Positions 8,536 to 15,581 of a DNA stretch of 64,000 nucleotides are shown in pieces. This stretch comes from Acidobacteriota bacterium. GTDB lineage: Bacteria; Acidobacteriota; Blastocatellia; Pyrinomonadales; Pyrinomonadaceae. The stretch's first letter is position 1. Each line of letters opens with the position of its first letter. The notes under the pieces are model-generated. The model had not been told where the DNA came from, did no database searches, and was given only the letters and a program-made list of their open reading frames with translations. Position numbers and translations under genes: made by a program. The DNA lies in the NCBI GenBank assembly GCA_025463135.1, contig JAOAPY010000029.1:1-64000 (forward strand). The letters are read 5' to 3'.

Positions 8536-9114
8536 TCAGAGCACCGACAGCGTGACCTTCGCCACGTCTTCCAGCGTCTTGCGATCCTGTGTGGCCTTCC
8601 CCATCAGCACCAGCCCCTGAAGGCTACAGTAGAGAAAGCGGGCTACGGCGCGCGGCTGGCGAATTCCTTTGAATTCACCTTCCTTCTTTCCGCGCAGCAA
8701 CGCACGATAAAAAGCCCCCTCCGCCGCGGCCATGTTGCCGCAGGTCTTGTCGGCAGTGTCCTTGCAGCGGCCGGCCAACTCTGACATCGCATTACCCATA
8801 AAGCAGCCGCGCCGCCGCCTATCGCCTAGTGCTTCCTCAATCACGCTTTCAAATACCTGCTGCAAACTCTTTTTCACCGACCCCGGTCGCTCCAGCCGCT
8901 CAAACAACTTGCGACCCTCGACTTCCCGATAGCGATCCAGAGCCTGTAGATAGAGCGCGTGCTTGTCTCCAAAGGTGTCATAGAGACTCTGGCGGTTGAT
9001 GCGCATATGCCGGACCAGGTGCTGAATGGACGCCGCCTCATAGCCGCGCGACCAAAAGACCTCCATGGCTTTATGGAGAGCCTTGTCCCGGTCGAATTCT
9101 TTGTGCCGCGCCAT
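8536..9114 (-). CDS. TetR/AcrR-family transcriptional regulator
   Basis: The N-terminal ~50 residues (FDRDKALHKAMEVFWSRGYEAASIQHLVRHM, then RQSLYDTFGDKHALYLQAL) form a typical TetR helix-turn-helix. The C-terminal half has the layout of the group related to ComR/AcrR repressors with cysteines (GCFMGNAMSEL and CKDTADKTCG). I chose Met at 9114 (MARHKEFDRD) because it fits family starts and GGTGAAG lies just upstream; the frame remains open to 9171. The ligand and target are not evident. The cysteines could allow redox or electrophile sensing, which is only an inference. Confidence 0.88.
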   Translation of the reverse strand: MARHKEFDRDKALHKAMEVFWSRGYEAASIQHLVRHMRINRQSLYDTFGDKHALYLQALDRYREVEGRKLFERLERPGSVKKSLQQVFESVIEEALGDRRRRGCFMGNAMSELAGRCKDTADKTCGNMAAAEGAFYRALLRGKKEGEFKGIRQPRAVARFLYCSLQGLVLMGKATQDRKTLEDVAKVTLSVL

Positions 9115-9279
9115 TCGACTGCCTTCACCTCTTACGCCAACTTTTATAACCTTTCTGGAATGACCAGTCAAGAATGAGAGGAATCAGTACTGTCTACACC
9201 CCAATCAATGAAAACTGCCTGCCCCGACGAGCTGAATGCCGAGGCAGGCAGGGGAGTTCCGTACCACAAACACAAACGT

Positions 9280-11214
9280 CTATGGACAGCTGCCCATCAC
9301 AGTGTAGTGTGGACCATCGTCGATCGCCGGTCCGCTGCCCTGACTCTTGGGCACCGTCACCCTCGCGGTGGCCGTTGATCCGTTACCGGATGCATCGACA
9401 ACTCTGAAGGTAATCGTGTAGACGCGCCCGTTGCCTCCACCCTCACGCTCCGAACGCAATTGCACTGAACGACAGCCGGCAGCAATGACGATGTCGTGCA
9501 AAGTATTGCCATCGCCGCCACTGTTATCCAGTTCGTCGCTGGTCACTTTTGAAATAACCACCGCGCCGACACCGAGGCTGGCGCCGCACGAGTCGCTCAC
9601 CGCCGTGACAAAGTCAGTCACGCGGAAGGTCTCGTACTTGTGATTTGGCGGCCACATCGAAGGGCTTTGGCCGTTTAGCGTGATCACTGGCGGCGTTGTA
9701 TCGACGACGTTAACCGTTCGCGTTGTCGACACCATATGCGATCCATCGCTGACTGAATAAGTGAGCACGTAACTGCCGACGACATTCGCGTTCACGCTGC
9801 CCGAAACACTGATAGCGGTCGTCAGGTCTCCGGCACAGCCATCACTCGCGGTCGCACCGGGATCAGTGAAACCCGTATGACATTCGACGGTCATGGGATT
9901 CGCTCCGCTCAAAGCGATCACCGGCGCCACTGTGTCGACGATATTGATGTTGACTGTGTCGTCATCAGAGCCGCCGCCGGAAGATGTAACTGTCAGGGTG
10001 ATAGTGTGCGGCCCAGCCGGCAAAGAAACCGCCAGTGTTGCCCCGGTCCCAAGCGTGGTCGCCCCTTCTTTCCAGGTGTACGAGAGTGTGCCGCCTCCGG
10101 CTGAAGCGGTGCCGTCCAGCGTGACAGCCGTTGTGGCGCCAGCGCACTCAAGCGTCTGGTCCGGTCCGGCATCAGCGACTACAGGTACCGCAGTGCCAAG
10201 CTTCTGCACTCGATCGTTTCCCGTATCAGCCACGAAAATATTTCCCAACGCATCGGCCGTCACATCCTGCGGACCGCTGAACTGACCATCGCCGCTGCCC
10301 GCGGTCCCAAATGCTTCGACAAAGACACCAGCGCCTGTGAATGACTGAATGCGGTTATTGCCGCTGTCGGCAACAAACACGTTACCGGAAGAGTCGGCGC
10401 TGACGCCGGCCGGACTGCTGAACTGGCCATTGCCGCTGCCGGCGCTGCCCCATTTGGTGAGGAAGACGCCCGACGCAGTAAATTTCTGAATGCGACTATT
10501 TCCAGTGTCGGCGACATAGACGTTGTTGGTTGAATCAATCCCCAGGCCTTGCGGCTGGCTGAACTGCCCATCACCTGAGCCGCTGCTGCCCCACGAGCTG
10601 ACAAACACGCCCGCTGCAGTGAACTTTTGCACCCGGTGGTTATTCGTGTCCGAGGCGTAGATGTTATTCGCCGAATCCACCGCCACACCGGAAGCCCCGA
10701 GAAACTGTCCGCTGCCGCTGCCTGAACCACCCCATCTAACGATGAACGCCCCGCTGGAATCGAACTTGGAAATTTTATCGGTAAAGGAATCGCTAACGTA
10801 GATGTTCCCCAGCGAGTCGACCGCCACTCCCGACGGAGAAACGAACCCGCCCGGCACATCGCCGGGTATGCCAAACTTGAGCAGAAAGGTCCCGTTGTTA
10901 TCGAACTTCTGGACGCGATTGCCGTTTCCTTCCGCGACGTAGACATTCCCGGCGCTGTCAACACCGATGCCCGTCGGCGTCAGAAACTGTCCGTCAGCCG
11001 AACCACTGGTGCCCCATTTCGAGATGAAGGCAATGCTCGCCAGCACGGACGTGGTCAAAATCAAGAGGGCTATGGTGATCACAAGGGTCAACGCGAGACG
11101 ACGCCGCGTGCCCGTGAATGCGAATCGCTTTGTTTGGATACTCTGTGCCGCGGCGCCCGCGAAGGCAGGTGGCCGCGTTTGAACGCCAGGTTGGGGGGTG
11201 CGTCTTAATTTCAT
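9280..11214 (-). CDS. Secreted NHL-repeat beta-propeller protein with Ig/HYR-like domains
   Basis: About 644 residues. A basic N-terminus and a hydrophobic segment at ~40-62 (LALTLVITIALLILTTSVLASIAF) serve as an export signal. Six NHL repeats follow (~65-345), each with the pattern GSGDGQF-x-P-x-GV-x-VDS-x-GN-x-YVADTGN-x-R-x-QKF, predicting one six-bladed propeller. Then come a PKD/Ig-like domain with a TVECHTGFTDPGA segment of the HYR/DUF5011 type, and a final domain that starts with SPSMWPPNHKY and ends in a Cys-Pro tail. Such proteins bind glycans or proteins at the cell surface; no enzyme motif is present. The ribosome site GGAGAG lies just upstream of ATG 11214. Confidence 0.85.
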   Translation of the reverse strand: MKLRRTPQPGVQTRPPAFAGAAAQSIQTKRFAFTGTRRRLALTLVITIALLILTTSVLASIAFISKWGTSGSADGQFLTPTGIGVDSAGNVYVAEGNGNRVQKFDNNGTFLLKFGIPGDVPGGFVSPSGVAVDSLGNIYVSDSFTDKISKFDSSGAFIVRWGGSGSGSGQFLGASGVAVDSANNIYASDTNNHRVQKFTAAGVFVSSWGSSGSGDGQFSQPQGLGIDSTNNVYVADTGNSRIQKFTASGVFLTKWGSAGSGNGQFSSPAGVSADSSGNVFVADSGNNRIQSFTGAGVFVEAFGTAGSGDGQFSGPQDVTADALGNIFVADTGNDRVQKLGTAVPVVADAGPDQTLECAGATTAVTLDGTASAGGGTLSYTWKEGATTLGTGATLAVSLPAGPHTITLTVTSSGGGSDDDTVNINIVDTVAPVIALSGANPMTVECHTGFTDPGATASDGCAGDLTTAISVSGSVNANVVGSYVLTYSVSDGSHMVSTTRTVNVVDTTPPVITLNGQSPSMWPPNHKYETFRVTDFVTAVSDSCGASLGVGAVVISKVTSDELDNSGGDGNTLHDIVIAAGCRSVQLRSEREGGGNGRVYTITFRVVDASGNGSTATARVTVPKSQGSGPAIDDGPHYTVMGSCP

Positions 11215-11912
11215 CAGAATCTCTCCTTTAAAAAATGTGAAGTTTGTTCCGTTGGTAACTGAATAGGTCGGGGGATCTCCTGCGCGCGAGCGGCCCTATC
11301 CAGGAGCTGAGCGCGGACAATAACATAGAACGTTGAAGCGCGGCTAGAATCGTTGTAGTGGTTCAGTCGGCGCAACACTAAGCGCAGGATCCAGAGAAAG
11401 AAGTTAGATCAAACAGGGCAGTCAGGAAGGGCCTCTCAGCACCGCGCACGGCTGCCGCGCTGGGGACACTGCCCTGTCCCGCAATCTGAATGACGATAAA
11501 GCAACGAAAGCCTATCAAATGCTCTGGCGGAGTTAACAGAATAACCGTGCCCACCCCAAGCCAGCCAGAATGCTCAACGATCTTAGGCCCGAAGGGCCGT
11601 CACTCGGTAGCCGCGTGCGTGAGGGCGTGGAATACATTCCGGTGGAGACCTGAGCGCCGAAGGGTGCGGCACAAGGCCACGTTTCAGGAGAAGTCTCGGC
11701 CCATTCGGGCCTCACGCGATGGCAATGCATTCGTGACCACGCCCTCACGGACGTGGCTATTGAATGCCGGCCCCTTGAGCCTCAAAACAAACCCTCGTTA
11801 TGACGAAGTCTCTCTCGATCTTGAAACCAAAAATTTGTTAACTAATTCTTAGCTGCGGATGTAAACTGAGCCGCCCGAAAAATATCATCGGATGACCTCG
11901 GGAGGTATTTAT
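11215..11912. other. Non-coding gap with a structured repeat-like region
   Basis: No convincing gene lies here. The AT-rich 80 bases upstream of 11214 hold the promoter of the NHL gene. The 11460-11480 stretch resembles the GGGACA-CTGCCCTGTCCC repeat seen at 32271-32421, and 11600-11750 holds the inverted repeat listed separately. The open frame at 11490-11852 has no recognisable composition or start signal. Confidence 0.5.
11619..11748. repeat. 130-base inverted-repeat element with internal hairpins
   Basis: GTGAGGGCGTGG (11619-11630) is perfectly complementary to CCACGCCCTCAC (11737-11748). Inside lie ACCTGAG/TTTCAGG pairing and the small hairpin GGCCC-ATTC-GGGCC near 11699-11712. The whole could fold as one multibranched structure. 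It is either a dispersed element of this genome or a structured RNA; I cannot tell which. Confidence 0.5.
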
Positions 11913-13010
11913 TTGAGAAACAAGATCCACGTTGTTGCTTTCTTGACGTTGGTCGTGATGCTTCTTTTGGCCGGCAAATCCGCCGCCCAGGAAGATCAGC
12001 CCACCATCGCCAAAGACTCTGTCCAGGTCACCGCTTACACACTCAACGTCTACAAAAAAAACTACGACAACTGGAGCTGGGTGCCCCAGATCTCGTATCG
12101 CGTCAATGGTCCCATCCCCAGCGGCAGCCAGCTCTACGTTGACTTCACGCAGCCTGCCACCGGGCCCTGGGTAAAGTTTGACTGCAACACCGAAGAGACG
12201 CAAAAGGGCCGTTGGTTGAAGACGGAATGCGGCGGCCACGACATTCCCGAAGACAAGGGCAGCACCTACACCGGCCCGGTGAACTTTGCCATCAAGCTGC
12301 GGAACGAGCTGGCCGGCACCGACGCGACGCTCTTCACCGGCAGAATGAAAGCAGCGAAGGCCCACTCCAACGAATCCGGCCCCAAGGCAGTCAACAAATT
12401 CGTCTACTTCATTGACGATGATTGGAACCTGCCCATCGGTTACGTCTTTCTCACCGCCGATGACACGCGCGGCTGGAACCTGCCGAGGTTCAATGTCGCC
12501 TTCTGGGTGCGCGGCGAGCCGTCCAATTTTCAGCCACACCTGTTTTACCAGGGCAAGGAAGTGGGCAGGAAAACTTTCCAGGGTGACGAAGTCGGCAAGG
12601 CCAGTTGTGAAGCCGAGATCGAGAACAACACGACGCATTACGTCGAAGACTCTGTGCCGCAAAAAGCGAAATGGTCGCGCATCATCTGCGATTTCCCCAA
12701 CGTGAAAGGCGTGGACAAGACAGGGGAAGAGGCCGGCATGTTTGGACCACCATACGTGCTCAGCGCGAATCCGGGCGAGTACGAGTTCAAGCTGCTCTGG
12801 AACAATCACCTGGCGCGCGCCATAAAATTCACCGTGAGCGCCGACGGCAAACTCGAAAACGGCATCGCCACCGCCAACAAGCTGGGCAGCAATCGCGTCA
12901 TCGTGCCCGTGCAAATAATCGGCGACCAGGACGGCGCTTGGGACCACGCCGCCTGGAAGACCGACGCCTTCTACGGCAACCCGCTCACCGGCTTCACACC
13001 CGCGCCGTAG
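11913..13010 (+). CDS. Secreted protein of unknown function with an unusual TTG start
   Basis: From TTG 11913 the protein opens with a classic signal peptide (RNKIHVVAFLTLVVMLLLAGKSAAQ, cleavage after AAQ). GGGAGGT at 11900-11906 sits six bases before this TTG, a far better ribosome site than that of ATG 11892, which would add seven residues. The mature ~340 residues are rich in aromatic beta-strand patterns (NWSWVPQISYRVNG, FNVAFWVRGEP, GEYEFKLLWNN) with a few cysteines, suggesting two Ig-like beta-sandwich halves. I do not recognise the family. A pentapeptide-repeat membrane gene follows after 53 bases on the same strand. Confidence 0.75.
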   Translation: MRNKIHVVAFLTLVVMLLLAGKSAAQEDQPTIAKDSVQVTAYTLNVYKKNYDNWSWVPQISYRVNGPIPSGSQLYVDFTQPATGPWVKFDCNTEETQKGRWLKTECGGHDIPEDKGSTYTGPVNFAIKLRNELAGTDATLFTGRMKAAKAHSNESGPKAVNKFVYFIDDDWNLPIGYVFLTADDTRGWNLPRFNVAFWVRGEPSNFQPHLFYQGKEVGRKTFQGDEVGKASCEAEIENNTTHYVEDSVPQKAKWSRIICDFPNVKGVDKTGEEAGMFGPPYVLSANPGEYEFKLLWNNHLARAIKFTVSADGKLENGIATANKLGSNRVIVPVQIIGDQDGAWDHAAWKTDAFYGNPLTGFTPAP

Positions 13011-13063
13011 ATCGATCCAGCGCTTCACTCTGGGGGCCGAACCCCACGTCATTCGAGGGAGTC

Positions 13064-14116
13064 ATGAAGAGAATCGTTCCTAAGTATCAAATGCTGCTGC
13101 TGAGCAGCGCCATAGCCATGATTCTGGTGCTAATGTGGCTTACCTCATCATGGACCAAATTCGCCGATTACGGATTGACCCGAGAGCTGGCGGTCTTTCT
13201 GGTTCTCATGCTGGCCCTCCTGACTATCCTCACAGTTGTTTTGTCGACGCTATTGTGGACGCACCTGAAGCCCACCAAGTTTGAAGAGAAAAAAGATTTC
13301 ATTCTCTTGATAGCTCAAATAGTCGGTGGACTCACAATCATTGTTAGTCTCTTCTCGACCTGGAGAGGATTGCTGGACACGCAACGCCAAATCAGAATGA
13401 CCGAGCAACAAGTGCAAGAGACGAAGCAGTTGGCGCAAGCCACGTTGGACAACACACTCAAACAACAGTTGGCTGAGAGGTACGCCAAGGCCGTTGATCA
13501 GTTATCTCAGAAAGAAAACTCGGGACGTATTGGAGCAATCTATGATCTGGGAAAACTTGCCGGCGATTTCGAAGATTATTATTGGCCCGTGGTTCAGGTC
13601 TTGACCGCTTACATCCGAGAGCATTCTCCCTGGCCTGCTGCGAAGGAGCGAATGAAACAATCTGTGATCTCACCGGACATTCAAGCGGCGCTCGAAGTAT
13701 TGGCTTGGCGCAGGCGCCAATGGGAGAAAGGCGAAGGTCAGAGGCTCAACCTCTTCAACACTGATATGCGGGGCGCCGTCCTGAAATCCGAGGGCCTGGG
13801 CGGTGCCCACTTTGAAGGCGCACGAATGGTCGGTGCGAACCTTGACCACGCCAGTCTGCGCGGAGTGCAATTTCAGGAAGCGATTCTCGAGGGAGCGACG
13901 CTCCGATACGCCATTCTTTATGATGCCGATCTCACCGGGGCAGCGTTAACTGACGCCGATCTCGAAGGAACTGACATGCATCGAGTTAAGGGTCTCACGG
14001 TTGACCAGTTGCTGGCGGCGAGTAATCCGTTAAAGGCCAATCTGGAAGAAAACCTAAAACAACAGGTCAAAGAAGAGCATGACAAACGCTTGAAGGAAGC
14101 AGGAGGCGAAAAGTAG
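13064..14116 (+). CDS. Membrane-anchored pentapeptide-repeat protein
   Basis: About 350 residues. Three hydrophobic segments (~10-27, ~40-63 and ~75-98) anchor it; a coiled-coil-like segment follows (TQRQIRMTEQQVQETKQLAQATLDN). Then comes a helical region and pentapeptide repeats of the A(D/N)LxxA type at ~245-310 (NTDMRGAVLKSEGLGGAHFEGARMV, DLTGAALTDADLEGTDM). I start it at ATG 13064, which has GAGGGAG just upstream; the frame stays open far into the previous gene. This architecture (two or three helices, then low-complexity helix, then pentapeptides) is common in bacteria and has no settled function. Confidence 0.82.
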   Translation: MKRIVPKYQMLLLSSAIAMILVLMWLTSSWTKFADYGLTRELAVFLVLMLALLTILTVVLSTLLWTHLKPTKFEEKKDFILLIAQIVGGLTIIVSLFSTWRGLLDTQRQIRMTEQQVQETKQLAQATLDNTLKQQLAERYAKAVDQLSQKENSGRIGAIYDLGKLAGDFEDYYWPVVQVLTAYIREHSPWPAAKERMKQSVISPDIQAALEVLAWRRRQWEKGEGQRLNLFNTDMRGAVLKSEGLGGAHFEGARMVGANLDHASLRGVQFQEAILEGATLRYAILYDADLTGAALTDADLEGTDMHRVKGLTVDQLLAASNPLKANLEENLKQQVKEEHDKRLKEAGGEK

Positions 14117-14117
14117 C

Positions 14118-14627
14118 ATGCTCTTCTTTGGTAAAACCACCATTCAAAATCCGCGGAGGCCCAAGCTGTTCATCAAACACTTCTTGCAATTAGCAATGGT
14201 CTTGCTTGTTCTCTTGTTACCTATAAACGGCACGCTGGTCACGCGCGCGTTGCCGGAGAACAAAGAAATGCAACAGCCTCAAGCCGCGAAATTTGATGAG
14301 TTTGCCTGGCTCACATGGAGAGATTTGAAACCCCGCCTCGACAATTTCTCTGCTGATGTTCGTAATCGAGAAGCCAGGGCGTACATCATTGTGTATGCTG
14401 CCGGCCGCTGCTCCCGTCCCGGCGAGGCAATCAATCTGGCGAACAACGCAAAGGCATACCTTGTTGATCGCAAGCATATGTCTGACGCGCAAGTTACAGT
14501 CGTAAATGGAGGGTTTCGCAGGAAGAGAGTTTTTGAATTGTGGACCGTGCCATCGGGAGCTTCCCATCCGCGCTCGACGCCTACCGTCTCCCGGGCAAGG
14601 GCAAGGATAAGAACAAGCTGTCATTGA
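14118..14627 (+). CDS. Secreted protein of unknown function, paralogue 1
   Basis: A 169-residue protein with an N-terminal hydrophobic export segment (~20-40). The core holds a conserved set shared with the gene at 14798: KFDEF, a WxDLKxRLDNF motif, YIIVYAAGRCSRPGEA, NLANNAKAYL, VNGGFRRKRVFELWxxPSGA, and a basic Arg-rich tail. The family is common in Blastocatellia as I recall, with two conserved cysteines, and its function is unknown. It begins one base after the stop of the pentapeptide gene, so it is probably co-transcribed. Confidence 0.75.
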   Translation: MLFFGKTTIQNPRRPKLFIKHFLQLAMVLLVLLLPINGTLVTRALPENKEMQQPQAAKFDEFAWLTWRDLKPRLDNFSADVRNREARAYIIVYAAGRCSRPGEAINLANNAKAYLVDRKHMSDAQVTVVNGGFRRKRVFELWTVPSGASHPRSTPTVSRARARIRTSCH

Positions 14628-14797
14628 TTGTCAGCCTCAGGCTGATTAGCCGGCGTCTGACGAGAGATTTTCAACGGAAGTCCCATGCTGCGAATGGATG
14701 GGGCAGTTGTACTGGACTAGCCGGTCAATTAAAAGAGACAGGAAGGCGTGTCGTCTGAAAAATCAGCCGGAGACGGACTACTCGAGGAGATTCCAAA

Positions 14798-15283
14798 ATG
14801 TTTAGGAAAAGGATCTTAGTGTTGTTGAGTTCATTGATGGTGCTAATGCTCCTGGGAGTTTTTGAGAATCTTTCCGTCGCAGGCTCAACCAGCGAGTTAC
14901 CTCAGCAGGCCCAACCAGTGAAATTCGACGAATTTGGGGATGTGCGCTGGAATGACCTGAAGGCCAGGCTCGACAATTTTACGATAGAGCTGCAAACCCG
15001 CAGCGATGTAAAAGCGTACGTGATTTTCTATGCGAGCGGAAAATGTTCGCGACCCGGCGAAGCAGCTAATCTGGCCCACAATGCGGAATCTTATCTTACC
15101 AACGCGCGAGGTCTACCCGGGAGCCGCATCAAGGCAATTAATGGAGGATTTCGTGAGACAAGATTTTGGGAACTGTGGATTCTTCCATCCGGAGCAGTTG
15201 TTCCCACAGCCACGCCTTCAGTTCCCAGAAAGAGAGCGAGAATAAGTAACAAATGTCCGGCCTTACCGCGCAACACTATGTAG
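14798..15283 (+). CDS. Secreted protein of unknown function, paralogue 2
   Basis: A 161-residue tandem duplicate of the gene 170 bases upstream: signal peptide at 1-29 (VLLSSLMVLMLLGVFENLSVA), KFDEFGDVRWNDLKARLDNF, YVIFYASGKCSRPGEAANLAHNAESYL, INGGFRETRFWELWILPSGA, then PTATPSVPRKRARIS. Roughly half of the core residues agree by eye, so the duplication is old. GAGGAGATT precedes the ATG as ribosome site. The 170-base gap between the copies shows no hairpin that I would call a terminator. Confidence 0.75.
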   Translation: MFRKRILVLLSSLMVLMLLGVFENLSVAGSTSELPQQAQPVKFDEFGDVRWNDLKARLDNFTIELQTRSDVKAYVIFYASGKCSRPGEAANLAHNAESYLTNARGLPGSRIKAINGGFRETRFWELWILPSGAVVPTATPSVPRKRARISNKCPALPRNTM

Positions 15284-15581
15284 CGCACCCCGGAAATCTT
15301 CTGGTTGTCCTCTGCTGTTGATCCCTACAACGCAGTGCGTCACCGTCCTGGTCACGAGCCCCGCCTTGTTCCATGTACAGTGCAAGACACCGAGGCAGAT
15401 GGAGCTTGCGAATGCATTTGGTCGTTACCTTGAGATAGCTCGGTCGATTTAGCCATAAGGCAATGCGATATGCTGCCAATCACTTTCGTATCAAAAAATG
15501 GTATTCTTCAAATCTCGCTTTCGACAATTCAATCTTTACAGGTAGAGGACAGACTTATCTCGAACGTTAACGGAGAAGACG
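15284..15581. other. Non-coding gap upstream of the restriction-modification operon
   Basis: About 300 bases with no supported gene. The last ~120 bases before ATG 15582 are AT-richer (ATGGTATTCTTCAAATCTCG, TTCAATCTTTACAGG) and should hold the operon promoter. No clear inverted-repeat operator of a C-protein type was found. Confidence 0.4.

Noticed and set aside
11490-11852. 120-codon open frame in the gap after the NHL gene
   Set aside because: It overlaps the inverted-repeat structure at 11619-11748, has no ribosome site and an irregular composition, so it is probably read-through of a repeat.
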